DNA from: Dryomyza anilis
Lineage: Eukaryota; Arthropoda; Insecta; Diptera; Dryomyzidae
NCBI GenBank assembly: GCA_951804985.1
Contig: OX638135.1
Coordinates: 71,329,695-71,393,694, forward strand
Reading direction: 5' to 3'
DNA length: 64,000 nucleotides
In this document: positions 1-12,552 of the stretch, piece after piece
Layout: each line of letters opens with the position of its first letter
How positions within the stretch are numbered: position 1 is the stretch's first letter
The notes under the pieces: model-generated
The model's input: the letters and a program-made list of their open reading frames with translations, nothing else
Told to the model about the DNA's origin: nothing
Database searches by the model: none
Made by a program: the position numbers and the translations under genes

Positions 1-932
<932 letters not shown>

Positions 933-1363
933 TATCATTCAATCACAAGTATTAATTCGGTTAAATTATCAATATAAGTATTAACAAATTAAACAACAGA
1001 TATTACAAGTATAAAAAATATAAAAGATATTAAAAATTTATATAAAAAAAAGAAAAAAAAATCAAAATTTGAAGAGAAATAAAAAAAATATGATTATTAT
1101 TATCATTATTATTATTGAAACACATTCAAATATTAAAAAAAAAAATTAGATAACTTGAGAAAAAATAAACATATTACATTTGTTAAAATAACATAGTATC
1201 ATTATTATCACCATATTAAAATATGCATATTATCGTTATTATTCTTAATATTATTCTAATATTAATTCTAAGAAAACATCATTTCTTTATATTAAAAAAT
1301 ATTTCTAAGATATCTAGTAAAAATTGTTATTATTCTCAATATTAATAATAATTTTTTTTTCAT

Positions 1364-2000
1364 AAGGGGGAGGAATTTTGTGAATTATTTTTCTTTTCTC
1401 TATGGTTTTTCACTACTCATTCAGTTTTGGATGTTGCTGTACATATGTTGAGCGCATCATGTTTTTATATCATGTTGTAAGCAACATGTCCATAGCATTG
1501 TCCCAATGCTTCACGTTGGCAACAATGATAATTTCACAAAGCGCTAAAGCCCTCTTTCAAGTTAGCTTGCACATGTAATAGAAGTTGGTAATAATTTGGC
1601 AAAGCGCTAAAGCTTTACTTAGACCACACATCTTTCAAGTTAGCTTGCACGGTTAACAGAGGCTTGCAGTATAATTTATAATTGCATGATTAGGGAGCTA
1701 TGTTAAAATAAGCAGAGCAGCGTTTAACAACAATTCTGATATTTCGCAATTGGTGTCAGCCAAAAACTGCAAGTCGGACTTTCTTTAAAAGTCACGTACA
1801 CCAAAATTGAGTGAAAGTGAAAATTCACTAGAACACAATGAAAATATAATTTAAGAAAAGCTTGCAACGAAGGTATTGTTAAGACCTTTCGTTGCAATTT
1901 AAAAGATTGTAGTTTAACCAACCTCAAGTGGAGATAGTTTAATAATAAAAGTACTTGAAATTGAAATTAAATTGAAATTAAAAAGTGTTTGAATTTAAAA
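1364..2000 (+). mobile_element. Polypurine tract and possible LTR start of an unidentified retroelement
   Basis: At 1364-1375 there is a polypurine tract, aaggggga ggaa, followed four bases later by TGTGAATT. The same tract precedes the well-supported LTR on the minus strand at 24,019, so this may be the 3' end of a related plus-strand element. An AATAAAA signal lies near 1944-1950. The repeated motif aaagcgctaaagc occurs at about 1537 and 1602. The far end of the LTR was not found and no coding region of the element is recognisable upstream, so this is a tentative call. Confidence 0.3.
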
Positions 2001-3187
2001 AGTGAAAAGTCATAAACCCACGTTAAATATATCAGGTAAAAACTTTACAGCACTACCAAAACCAGACAAACGATGCCCAAAACTTAACTTTATGCTAACT
2101 TTAAAAAGATAATGTTATCCGAATGTTGTCGTAAAAGTGATCATAAAGGTATCGGAAAGACTTACGTATGTCCGCCTCTTTGTTGACTTTTAGCTCTCGA
2201 AAAGATAACTAAAAAGTTATGTTTAAGTCAACTATTATAAGGCATCATCAGAAAGTTGTCCTCTAGACAGCCGATAAGATAGCTTAATTTAACCCTTTTA
2301 ACTACCAATACGAATGTAAAATATGACAACAAATTATTATCCATGTATTAGGTTCTCATTCGATTATTTACTTTTCCAAAAATTGATGGAAATAATCAAA
2401 TGACAAACTAATACATATCAAATAAATATAAAAATAGACAATAATAATGAAAAACCAAAAGCTATGTTTTTAATTTAAATGCATTTTTATTTGAAATTAT
2501 TTTAGCTGCACTGTTTGTTACTGCCACAATTACGTCCTGAGAAACCTCCTCACACGTTAGAATATGCAGTACATTTTCAATTTCATAGACCCCATTTTGT
2601 AGTGATTCATAAACGCAATTTACTCGTCGCGGTTAATATTTTTTACTATCAATCGGACATTTTTGTCCACACAAAATACACGGAGCACAAAAAACGCTAA
2701 CAGCAAACGGTATGACGCAGCAAAAAAAAAAAACTAAGACAAACTTTGAACACTTGAAGAAGTGTGGCTCGTGTTTACCATTCGATGTGCTTCCTCCACG
2801 CTGCTAAAAGAAGCAATAAGGCATCACAATATTTTTCTTATGTATGTGATCCTTCTATGATACTTTTGGAAGCGAAATAGTATCACAAATGTCTTTTAGC
2901 TACTAAAGGAAGCTACAAGGCAGCACCACAATTTTTTGTTTATATAAATAAAGAAAAAAATATATGATAATTTCTAGCTTATTTTAGTAGCGTAAAAGAA
3001 GCACCAGTATATGCTGCTTTTGTGCAACCTCGGATAGCGCTATCTTTATTTCCCGTAGCGTATTGATAAACAAGTACATCAAAACATGTATGCTTGTACG
3101 TTATATTGATTAACTTGTTCGTCAATATTACGTTAACAGATTCGTGTACGCCGTTTGTCGATAAGACGAACGATAGTTTTTTCTGTG
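2001..3187. other. AT-rich spacer, nothing recognised
   Basis: No gene, RNA or named element was seen. Two similar short segments, near 2800-2835 and 2903-2935 (shared gaagc, aaggca and caca blocks), suggest an old local duplication. The short plus-strand ORFs are consistent with chance. Confidence 0.45.
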
Positions 3188-3189
3188 TA

Positions 3190-4060
3190 CACTCAGAAGA
3201 AAATGTACCATTAAGTACTTTATGGTACGACCATGGATTGATTGGTTCATGTATTAATAGTTTTTTTTTATTTTTAAATCAAAAGTTTTCTAATTAATTT
3301 GAAAAATTCACTACCATAAATTTAAATATTTCAATATTATCATTTTAAATAGAATAAATACCGTTGTTTTCATGGTTTCCTCCTATAATAATAAACGTGG
3401 TATAAAAAAACGTAAAACGAATACAAACATGTTCGTTTTGTACGTCATTCTGCGTGTTTACTCAAAATGGTCGCATGTATTTTTTTGTAATAATCCACAT
3501 TATTAAACGTGACATTGGTAAGGACTCAATGTATTTATGGTAAATAAATTATATTTATATATTAGTTATATTTTTATTTATTACAGAAAATAAATAATAC
3601 ATCAAACTTCTATTATGGCAACGGACTCAAAAATAACTGCAGACTCAAGTACTACAATCAATTATTGGAAACCAAAGCAAACATTAAATGTTTTATAATC
3701 TTTTGCAGCAAGAAGTGTCTTTTTATGTGTGTGTTGTAAAAGTGAATAACAATTTCGACATTTAAATATAATAAATTATACAATAAATTAACTAAAATAC
3801 ATTTTTATTTTAATAAATTATTAGGAAAATGTAATTCGACTTTACCATAAAATTAATAATACGTATCATTAATTTTGTATTGGTCTTTCTTATTGTAATT
3901 AAAATATCACATTATAAAATTTATGGTACAACCACACATTGTATTAACAGTTTTAATATTAATAAACTAATGGGACGCATCCTATTGACCAATTTTAATG
4001 GTATAAATTATTGTTTTTCTATTGAAATACTATCAATTTACCATGATTTTTTTCTGGGTG
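3190..4060 (+). mobile_element. Family A inverted-repeat element, copy 1 (non-autonomous, TA target)
   Basis: An 871 bp element beginning CACTCAGAAGAAAA and ending TTTTTTTCTGGGTG, bounded on both sides by TA (3188-3189 and 4061-4062). A second copy lies inverted at 10,305-11,126 with the same termini and TA flanks, which sets the boundaries independently. Short terminal inverted repeats plus a TA duplication are the signature of the Tc1/mariner superfamily. No transposase is encoded, so it would depend on one supplied elsewhere. The superfamily assignment is inference from the target site alone. Confidence 0.75.
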
Positions 4061-4062
4061 TA

Positions 4063-5688
4063 GTATTTTATAAAAAAGAAAATAGATTTTAATTATTTTA
4101 TTGTATAATTTATTTTTTTTAAATGTCGAAATTTATATTTTCTCATCAAATACATTAAACCAACAGTTTTATTTGAAAAATGGAAAACCGGTGCACCTAC
4201 CTATTTGGTCATATAGGTACTCAAATGAAAGGTGATAATGTCACATTTGTTATTATACTCTAAGAAAACAAAGATGATTACCAGAAATATCACATCCCTA
4301 AATATCAAGTTATTTACACCGAAAAAATACTGTATTAAAAATAACTAAAAATGTCTTTAAAATAAATATATATGTATTTGATTTACGTCCAAAAGCATAT
4401 GTATTTATTTTTACTAAACTGATGTAGCTGTTTTTATATGGAAAATTACTAAATAATTTAACGGTTTTTCTACGCAGAAAAAAATAATCGACGTAAATAT
4501 AGCAACAGATATTAATTGATATTAAATGTCATTGATCAGTCCAGCAACGAAATTCAGTAATTTACCTTACACATTTGCTATCGTCTTTAAAAAAATGTGC
4601 AGTGAATGCCTATTGCTTAAACATCCATTATATTCGTTGAACTATTTAATTGAATCGAAGGTCATTCTTCTTTCTGTTTTTATGTATACGAAAATGAAAG
4701 CAACTAAGATGCAATGATATTCGTTCTCGTCTTTTTCTCTTTCTGCTTCGTTAGAGTTATTTTCGTTTTCAGGGTACTCAAATTTCTGTGTTTTACAATT
4801 GAATGTATTAACAATTATAATTAAAAAATGAATATTGAGAACCTTAGTTTTGCTGTGCGAATCTTGAATAAAATAAAATCGACGAATGCGTTCGTGAAAG
4901 TAAGTCATTCTTTTCATAAAAATTATAGCATATATTTTAATATTTGTTAAAAAAAAATCCTGCAAAAACGAAGCCAAATTTTCTAATTCAAAAATAGCAG
5001 GGAGCCAATTCTCGAATTCTTAAGTTATATTTTCATGAGACAATTAGGAAAATCATGAATACTTTTAGATGTAATATATTTATTAAATCTGACTATTTAA
5101 AATAATACATTTTTGGCATCCCTATGTTTCGAATTAGTAGTTTTAATAACAATATTTACATTTAACAAAATTTGCTGTAACGTAAAAAGGGTATAATTTT
5201 TAAACTGTAATCTTGCTACTATGTACATTTTCGCAAAATCATACAGCGTTACCAATAATCAAAAAATAATGTCAAACTTAAAATAGTAATCAGCTTTTGA
5301 CTAAAAATTATATGGAAGACTTGTCAAAAAGCTGAAAATTATATTTTGAGTATTTGTAACGCTGATAGATTGTTAAAATTAATATTAAAATCAAATTTCT
5401 TACATATTGCCTATGGCAAAATTCTCAAATATGTCTACATTAAATTTGAAGTTGGCTTTAATTTTAATTCCCATAATCAAAATATAATTTTCAGCTTTAA
5501 CAAATGTTCGATACAAATATATATAAATATACATTTATGACAAAATTCAACTACTATTTTAATTTTGACGTTATTTTTTTATTATTGGTAATGTTGTATG
5601 ATTGTGCGATATTGAATTTATTTGCGCTTAAACAAACTTTGAAAAAATTTCCCTTAAAATTATTCCACTTTCCAGCAAAAAAAAAATG
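4063..5688. other. AT-rich spacer with repeat fragments
   Basis: No gene is recognised. A piece near 4255-4325 (ctaagaaaacaa followed by gatgattaccag) is the right terminus of a family B element in inverted orientation. A segment near 5245-5340, containing gcgttaccaataat and atatggaagacttgtc, reappears inverted near 8905-8970. A segment at about 4190-4250 resembles about 11,490-11,560 inverted. The minus-strand ORF at 4642-4977 has low-complexity Asn/Glu/Lys composition and no recognisable domain. Confidence 0.45.
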
Positions 5689-5914
5689 TAGACTGCAACA
5701 CTTTGTCTTTCAAATAAATTTAGACTGCAACACTTTTTCTTTCACATTCTAACTGTGCCATTTTTTTTGTATTCTTTTTCTTCTAGAACAATTGTTTTTT
5801 CTTATTGCTTTGTCATTCGCGTTTGATCGTGGTTTGTGTGTGCAAAAGAATCATTTTTTTCTTATTGCTTTGTTATTCGCGTTTCAAAGTGATTTGTGTG
5901 CAGAAGCATTACAT
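5689..5914 (+). repeat. Two short tandem duplications upstream of the zinc-finger exon
   Basis: A unit of about 31 bases containing tagactgcaacacttt is present twice at 5689-5747. A 60-base unit starting ttttttcttattgctttg and containing attcgcgttt is present twice at 5795-5854 and 5855-5914, with a few substitutions. Both lie in the 270 bases before the inferred splice acceptor of the zinc-finger exon. Confidence 0.75.
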
Positions 5915-5956
5915 CGTGTTAATAAAAACAATTCAAAGTTTTCTTCTATTTAAAAG

Positions 5957-6394
5957 GAATGTTTTAAATGTGGAGAATTTTCTCAAAATATATATCTATT
6001 AATTGAGCATTTTAAAAAAGAACACAATTTGAAAACACATGTCAAATTCGTGTGTAAAATCGCAATGTGTTTTCAAACATTTTTAAATATTAATACATAT
6101 AAGCGACATGTTTTAAGATTCCATGCATCAAATGAATCAATTAATATGTGTGAAAGTGAAACAATGAAAAATAAATATGTTAACACTTCGAAGAAAAATC
6201 ATGTTGGTGCATGTAACAGTGATAGCTGTAAAGGTGGGGATTTCTTAAGTGGTGTCAGCGGTGTTATTGGTGCTGGCGTTGATGGTAGCATTGGTTGTGG
6301 CGACGGTTTTAGCGGCGTTGGTGTCTGTGATGGAGTCAATAATGTTGAAGACAAACAAACTATAAACTACAGACTCTCCTTCAGATGTATTTAA
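5957..6394 (+). pseudogene. Exon with two C2H2 zinc fingers (gene remnant, exon A)
   Basis: The frame is open from 5957 to the stop at 6392-6394. A TAA lies just upstream, but a pyrimidine-rich run and AAAAG at 5941-5956 make a plausible splice acceptor, so this reads as an internal exon rather than an ORF with its own ATG. Finger 1 is CFKCGEFSQ...EHFKKEH (C-x2-C-x12-H-x4-H). Finger 2 is CKIAMCFQTF...KRHVLRFH (C-x4-C-x12-H-x4-H). Both spacings fit the C2H2 consensus exactly. The fingers are followed by a Gly-rich tail that may be read-through. Two further exon-like pieces follow on the same strand. C2H2 fingers bind DNA or RNA; the target is unknown. It could be a decayed host gene or a TE-derived one. 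Confidence 0.6.
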
Positions 6395-6484
6395 TTCAGC
6401 GGCACAATTTTTTCGCCTGGTTTTCGTTTGATACATTTTAAATATAAATATTTTAACTATTTATTAAGAGATCATATTTTCCAG

Positions 6485-6639
6485 ATCGATATAGATTTTA
6501 AATTGAAATATCCTGATGCGAACTTCATGATTTAAAAACTGGGAAGAGAAGATGAATTATATTATTGAAATTCTTAAAATTAAAAAACCGATCAACTCAG
6601 TATAACAGCAGGTTCAAAACATCCACAGTTTAAATGACG
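6485..6639 (+). pseudogene. Exon-like block of the zinc-finger gene remnant (exon B)
   Basis: The block is bounded by ttttccag at 6477-6484 and by a strong donor, gtaagt, at 6640-6645. The frame starting at 6485 reads IDIDFKLKYPDANFMI, then a stop, then KNWEEKMNYIIEILKIKK, then a second stop further on. The composition is protein-like (Trp, charged residues, an amphipathic run), unlike the flanking AT-rich DNA, but two in-frame stops mean it cannot encode a full product. Proteins of the zinc-finger family I compare it with have a charged Trp-containing segment after their fingers; that resemblance is from memory and weak. Confidence 0.4.
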
Positions 6640-7256
6640 GTAAGTTTAATGACAATTATCACTCGTATTAAAATTAAATATATTTATAATTTGAAGTCAT
6701 AAAGACATATTTAAAAAATTATTGTTATTTAAGTAAAATTGTAAAGAATTTTGTCTAAATTTAAAAACTAAACTATATTGTTGGGAATTCTATCGCTATT
6801 TGATAACCGAAATTCGGAATAAGCGATAACTAATAGTTAATCATTTGTTTATTTGCTTTAATCCAATTTAATTCAATTTTGTTTAGGTTCATTCGCATAC
6901 CCTCTAAAATCACATAATATTTATATTAATATTAAATATTTATTTAATAATTAGTTGAAAATATTAAATTAATAGATTCAGGTTTTATATAAAATATTTA
7001 ATTCTTTTCAAATTAAGTTTTGAATTTTATATTTATGTTAAATTTTGTTCATATTACAATATATTAAATAAAATTCGAAATTCGATAAATGTATAAAAAA
7101 TATCAGCTTTATTCATAATTTTTTCTTACATATTTGTTTTTCTAAAAGCTGATACTATTTTTAAAGTCGACGTTATTTCTTTAATTGGTTATGCTGAATG
7201 TGTTTTAAAATAAATAACGTTTTTCAATTCTTAAAAATATATTTTCCTATTTTCAG

Positions 7257-7491
7257 ATTCAAAAGTAAAGTTAAAACATTGAATGTTGCATTATTTGTTG
7301 CCACCAACAACAACAACATTCAAGGATCCAATTGGATCCAAAAAAGTAAAGAGGTACACTGTGACGGATTTACAAGATTCCTTTTTAACTATTGGAAAAT
7401 CTTCGAAAGTTCTGGAGCAAAAGTTGAAACTGAAGAAGTAGCAAAAAACTAGTATAATAAATGATCTCAAAAATGTAGAAATTAAAAAGTA
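7257..7491 (+). pseudogene. Exon-like block of the zinc-finger gene remnant (exon C, 3' end)
   Basis: An acceptor, tattttcag, ends at 7256. The frame entering near 7290 reads KRYTVTDLQDSFLTIGKSS and runs to TAG at 7438-7440. Beyond that stop the same frame stays protein-like (QKTSIINDLKNVEIKK) to a TAA at 7489-7491, which looks like a premature stop followed by the true end. A downstream segment of the form R-[FY]-T-x-x-[DE]-[LM]-Q-x-S-F recurs, as I recall, in uncharacterised C2H2 proteins of animals. The link to exons A and B rests on order, strand and spacing. Confidence 0.4.
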
Positions 7492-8105
7492 AAATATTTA
7501 AATATATTTTTTTAATAATGATTTTATTTTAATAAATATGTTTTGGCATATTTATAGTCATAAAAAATCTCATCTTTTATATTATTTATATTACTATGAA
7601 CTAAAATTATATTACTATGAATTCTTAATTTTTGTTTAACTATACATGTATACTATGTGTAAAAAAAGTATATAAAAAATAATAATGTTTTTAAATATTT
7701 CAACGTTTTTTCTTTTTCTGGAATTTTTAATGTTAGGTTAGCAATCTAATTAATTTAATGGACAAAAATATTATTTATATTGATAAACACGATAATTGCG
7801 TCGAATAATTTTGTTGTCAATATAATTAATATTTTTGATTAAACAATAAAAAAATGTTTGTTTCAGCAATACTTTTATTATATTTACGTTTGATTTTTAC
7901 GTATGATCAATAAAAATAATAATAAATAGAGTTAAGTTTTTAACTAAAAAATTAACTAAAAAACGGAAAATTATATAAATGAATATTAATATAATTTTTT
8001 TTATAACAAAAATAAGATACACGAATTATAAATCTGAAAACTATTTAGTTGTATAGTACAAATACAACTAAAGATTGTTACCCCCAACCACAAAAAATGT
8101 TCACA
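7492..8105. other. AT-rich spacer, nothing recognised
   Basis: Low-complexity A+T sequence with many AATAAA-like strings and no gene, RNA or named repeat seen. Confidence 0.5.
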
Positions 8106-8152
<47 letters not shown>

Positions 8153-8160
8153 AGAAATAA
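8106..8160 (+). repeat. (AAAT)n microsatellite
   Basis: About thirteen uninterrupted aaat units with one variant (aaag) near the end. Confidence 0.95.
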
Positions 8161-8287
8161 AAATATAAATAAAACAAAAGTTTTCCTGATCATAAGATGG
8201 AAGCACCACTAAGTATCATCAGTTCTGACGACTCAAAGGAATGGCAAGCACTTAAGTGTTTCTTTTCGGTTAAAACACATAAGAATA

Positions 8288-8341
8288 ATATGCTATGGTA
8301 AAACCATGCGATGGTAAAACCATACCATGGTAAAACCATAA
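8288..8341 (+). repeat. Short tandem repeat, three units containing atggtaaaacca
   Basis: The string atggtaaaacca is present three times with short spacers (unit about 17-18 bases), reading gctatggtaaaaccatgcg and onward. Each unit is nearly palindromic (atggt...accat). Confidence 0.75.
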
Positions 8342-9479
8342 AGATGTCATATCAACTATTACTGTCTGAACAGAATACAGGCGGCGATCGAAAAATGAGA
8401 GGGCGAACATTGAAAACAACAAAAATTTGCCGTTTCAATGCTAACGTCATGGCGCGCCACATCAGCAAACTACTCATCTGCAGCTGCGTGCTATATTTGT
8501 ATACTGCAGAGTTGATAACTAAGATTTAAAACCAAAAATATTTAGCGGTAAACTTAGGTGGCAGCTCTATAGTCATCTCTCATTAAGACGGTTCGGTCAG
8601 ATGCTACGGATAGTTTTGGTTTATTTATATACCCCTTTCGCAGTCATCCGTCGTGTGCAAAAAAAAAAAAACAACAAAACCAGTTTCTGTAATATGAAAC
8701 CAAAGGATTCGTTTATACCTGCATGAGGGACGACCTTTCGTAATTCGTTTGTCAGTGATCCCACACGAATTCAAATGAAATTAAATGTACTTAAAAAGTA
8801 AAAAAAAGGTAGTAGATGTATATTTTTTCAAAACAAAGACATAAAATGTATATGATTTGCTACAGTAATTTTTCAGTGTACAGCTTTAACACATTAGTGG
8901 CTTTTTGACAAGTCTTCCATATACATTCGAATATTATTTTAAATTGGTAATTATTTATTTATTATTGGTAACGCTAAACATTTGGTTTTAAAAATATAAA
9001 CAAAACTTAGCTGTTTTTGAAAGTAAATTTTGTTTTCATATTTAGAGCCATTTTAATAGGGCTGTTAATTTTAAGACTTTATATAAGAAATTAAATTTTA
9101 ACCAAATTTCTATAAAAACAATTAACTTTAAGTGATACATAGGGGAATTTATAGTAAATTTATAGAATATAATTTATAGAAGATTTTATAATAATATGTT
9201 AATAATTAATAATTTAATATTAAACTATTATACACAAAATAATTTCATAATACATTTTATGTATTATGTAGTACACGTATTTCAAAAATAAAAACTACAG
9301 AAAATACATACTACATATTCTGCAATATGTAGAAAACGAATTTCTAATACTTTGTGTAGTAAAATCTAGACAAATTAATACAAATGTATTAAAAAACGAT
9401 CAAAATGTAGTAGAACTGAATTTTTTCAAAACGAAGACATAAATGTAGTATAATTTACTACAGTAATTTTTTCGGTGTA
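8342..9479. other. Spacer with two copies of an ACTACAGTAAT-ended repeat (L)
   Basis: No gene is seen. The segment aaaaggtagtag...ctacagtaatttttcagtgta (about 8800-8885) is echoed at about 9395-9479 (aatgtagtagaa...ctacagtaattttttcggtgta). Both share ttttttcaaaac, gaagacataaa and the terminal block, which looks like one end of a short transposable element. The second copy abuts the B element at 9480. The plus-strand ORF at 8311-8529 has no recognisable domain. Confidence 0.45.
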
Positions 9480-10277
9480 CAAATTATTTAGATCGTCTTT
9501 GAGACAACCGTCTCTCAAACATCCGTCAAATACGATATACATTGCTAGCAATCATCTTTCAAATTTACGATTATGTATAGCAACCATCAATTAAACATCT
9601 TACAAATAGTAAGATAGTTCAGGAATATTTGGAAAAATGAACTCCAATAGAATCGCGGAGTAATTTTTATTGAATTGAAAGAAAATTAATCAAATGTATT
9701 TTTATTTATTCTAGAATTAAAACAGTACCCTAGTTACACATCGCCAACGTCTTTATAAATCATTCGATGGTAAAATTGCATAACGACTTGAGACTTGTTC
9801 GCAAAAGAATCAAGTCCGACCGGCGGTGCTATCGTCAAAGTAAACTCTAAAAAAAAAATTCCATCAAGTGTTAATAATTTCAATCCTAGGAAGTTTTATT
9901 TTCACTTTTACCATTAAAATGTAATATTTGAGTTGACACTTTTTACACCATTGGATTTACTTAATTCTTGTGAATAAATCGAGCGTAAGGAAAAAGTACG
10001 CCATTTTCCTTTTTTATAATAGACAAATGTCAAAATACCTCAAAAGTGTTGCTGAAAATATCCAAGAACTAAGGATGTTTGCTATCAGTCAACTGTAAAT
10101 TTCTCAATATTCATTGCTGTTGTGGCAAACATCTCGTAACTACCTGCATATATGTTATATTTAAAAAATATTAAAAGTTTTGCTGCAACTTTATTGAAAC
10201 TTATGGGATGTAAACAATGCGTAAATTTAAACATATAGTTGCAGCAAGACTATCATTAACATCTTGTTTTCTTAGTG
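9480..10277 (-). mobile_element. Family B inverted-repeat element, minus orientation, one end missing
   Basis: The element matches 11,598-12,402 in reverse complement across most of its length. Shared blocks include gtttgctatcagtcaactg, the gcaaacatctcgtaactac block, and the terminus catcttgttttcttagtg followed by TA at 10,278-10,279. The left end is cut at acaaattattta, next to repeat L, so about 60 bases of the opposite terminus are absent. It is non-coding: a 61-codon ORF seen in the other copies is not kept here. Confidence 0.7.
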
Positions 10278-10304
10278 TATGGTTATTTGAATGATCTGAT
10301 AATA

Positions 10305-11126
10305 CACCCAGAAAAAAATCATGGTAAATTGATAGTATTTCAATAGAAAAAGAATAATTTATACCATTAAAATTGGTCAATAGGATGCGTCCCATTAGTT
10401 CAGTAATATTGAAACTGTTAATACAATGTGTGGTTGAATCATAAATTTTATAATGTGATATTTTAATTACAATAAGAAAGACCTATACAAATTTAATGAT
10501 ACGTATTATTAATTTTATGGTATAGTCGAATTACATTTTCCTAATAATTTATTAAAACAAAAATGTATTTTAGTTAATTTATTGTATAATTTATAATTGT
10601 ATAATGTTTTATAATGCTGCAAAACATTATAAAACATTTAATGTTTGCTTTGGTTTCCAATAATTGATTGTAGTAATTGAGGCTGCAGTTATTTTTGAGT
10701 CCTTTGCCATAATAGAAGTTCGATGTATTCTATATTTTCTGTAATAAATAAAAATATATAAATATAATTTATTTGGATTAAATACATTGAGTCCTTACTA
10801 ATGTCGCGTTTAATAATGTGGATTATTCCAAAAAAATACATGCGACCATTTTAAGTAAACACGCAGAATGGCGTACAAAACGAACATGTTTGTATTTGTT
10901 TTTTTACACCAGGTTTATTATTATAGGAGGAAACCATTAAAACAACAGTATTTATTCTATTTAAAATAATAATATTGAAATATTTAAATTTATGGTACTG
11001 AATTTTTCAAATACTATTGAATTAATTAGAAAACTTTTGATTTAAAAAGAAAAAACTATTAATACATGAACCATAAGATCAATGGTCGTACCATAAAGTA
11101 CTTAATGGTACATTTTCTTCTGAGTG
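10305..11126 (-). mobile_element. Family A inverted-repeat element, copy 2
   Basis: An 822 bp element flanked by TA at 10,303-10,304 and 11,127-11,128, with termini CACCCAGAAAAAAA and TTCTTCTGAGTG. It is the reverse complement of copy 1 at 3190-4060 with small indels and substitutions. It lies 27 bases from the end of a B element, so A and B insert near one another here. Confidence 0.75.
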
Positions 11127-11128
11127 TA

Positions 11129-11597
11129 GTGATTATGATTTGAAATTATTTAAAAAAAAATTAAATTAAAATGAAATGCTGATTGTTGAGAAAAATATTT
11201 AAATATTTATCAAAATGACGACAAAATTTAGAAATAAGTAGGTAACGTTGAAACGCTTTTTTAAATTTTCTAGAAGTGGTCCAACAGTCAATTGTAATAT
11301 TTCGTAGGGAAGTTATATCGAGAAAGCGCCGCAGGCATCATATATTTTTTTGAAAATATTAAATTTTTTAAAACATAAATACAAAAGTGTATAAAAGACT
11401 CCTGAGTAAATTTCTTATCGTTTGGGTACCCACAGGGTCCTGTGGTCACTGGGGTTATCGGACCATGGAAATAATTACATATGAAACGTGAGATCATTAC
11501 CTTTCATTTCAGTACCTACATATTCATAAAGGTAGGTGTATAAGTTTTCGATTTATATAGGATACCACAAGTTCGTCCGAGCCCTAATTTAGTCTGT
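11129..11597. other. Spacer, nothing recognised
   Basis: No gene is seen. The part at about 11,490-11,570 (aaaggtaggtgtataag and neighbours) resembles about 4190-4250 inverted and the last 100 bases of the window, suggesting a dispersed repeat whose ends I could not define. Confidence 0.4.
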
Positions 11598-12402
11598 ACT
11601 ACGAAAACAAGATGTTTATGAAAGTCTTGCTGCAACTATCTGTTTAAATTTACGCCTTGTAGTATTCAAACATCCCATAAGTTTCCATAAAGTTGCAGCA
11701 AATCTATTAATATTTTTTAAATATCACATGTATGCAGATAGTTACGAGATGTTTGCCACAACAGCAAAAAAAAATAGAGATATTTACAGTTGACTGATAA
11801 TAAACATCCTGAGTTCTGGGACATTTGCAGCAAAACTGTTGAGTTATTTTGACATTTGACTACTATAAAAAAGGAAAATGGCGTAATTTTTCGTTACGCT
11901 CGATTTATCGATTTATGGTGTAAAAAAGTGTCAGCTTAAATATTACATTTTAATGGTATATTTCAATTATCAACACGTCATGGAAAATATTTCTTTTCAG
12001 TTTACTTTGATGACAGCATCGCCGGTCGGACTTAGTTCTTCCTCGAAGAAGTCTCAAGTCGTTGTACAATTTTACCTTCGAAGAAATTTTAAAGACGATG
12101 GCGATACTGATTTGGATACTGTTTTAATTCTAGAATAAATAAAAATACATTTGATTCATTTTAATTCAATAAAAATTACTCCGCGCATTTTAATGGAGTA
12201 CCTTTTCCAAATATTCCTCAACTATCTTCTTATTTGTCAGATGTTTAATTGATGGTTCCTATACAAGATGGTTGCTAGCAATATTTATCGTATTTGACGG
12301 ATGATTGAGAGATGGTTGTCTCAATGACAATCTAAATAATTTGTAAATAACTTGATATTTATGGCTGTGATATTTCTGGTAATCATTTTTGTTTTCTTAG
12401 TG
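11598..12402 (+). mobile_element. Family B inverted-repeat element, near-complete copy
   Basis: It runs from a slightly altered terminus, cgaaaacaagatg, to tttttgttttcttagtg, about 805 bp. The inverted termini (ctaagaaaacaa) match those of the copies at 9480-10,277 and 48,130-48,319. The left breakpoint of the 4.94 kb tandem duplication falls inside it, at 11,689. A 61-codon ORF at 11,953-12,138 recurs in the duplicated copy but shows no domain. I take the element to be non-autonomous. Confidence 0.7.
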
Positions 12403-12552
12403 TGGGACCCAAACAGAGGGGAGAGTTTGAAGAAAAAATATTTCACTTAATTCGGTTATGTAAAGTTCAGGCAATTTGTTTTTTTGTTTAGAGATTTTGA
12501 GATTCTTTGGTAGAAGTAACGACTTTTTTTCCATGTTTTTAATTTTTATAAA

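Noticed and set aside
4642..4977. 111-codon minus-strand ORF
   Set aside because: Low-complexity composition, no domain and no homologous copy in the window.
11953..12138. 61-codon ORF kept in both tandem copies
   Set aside because: It lies inside a family B element, is not kept in the inverted copy, and shows no domain. Conservation between tandem copies only reflects their recent origin.
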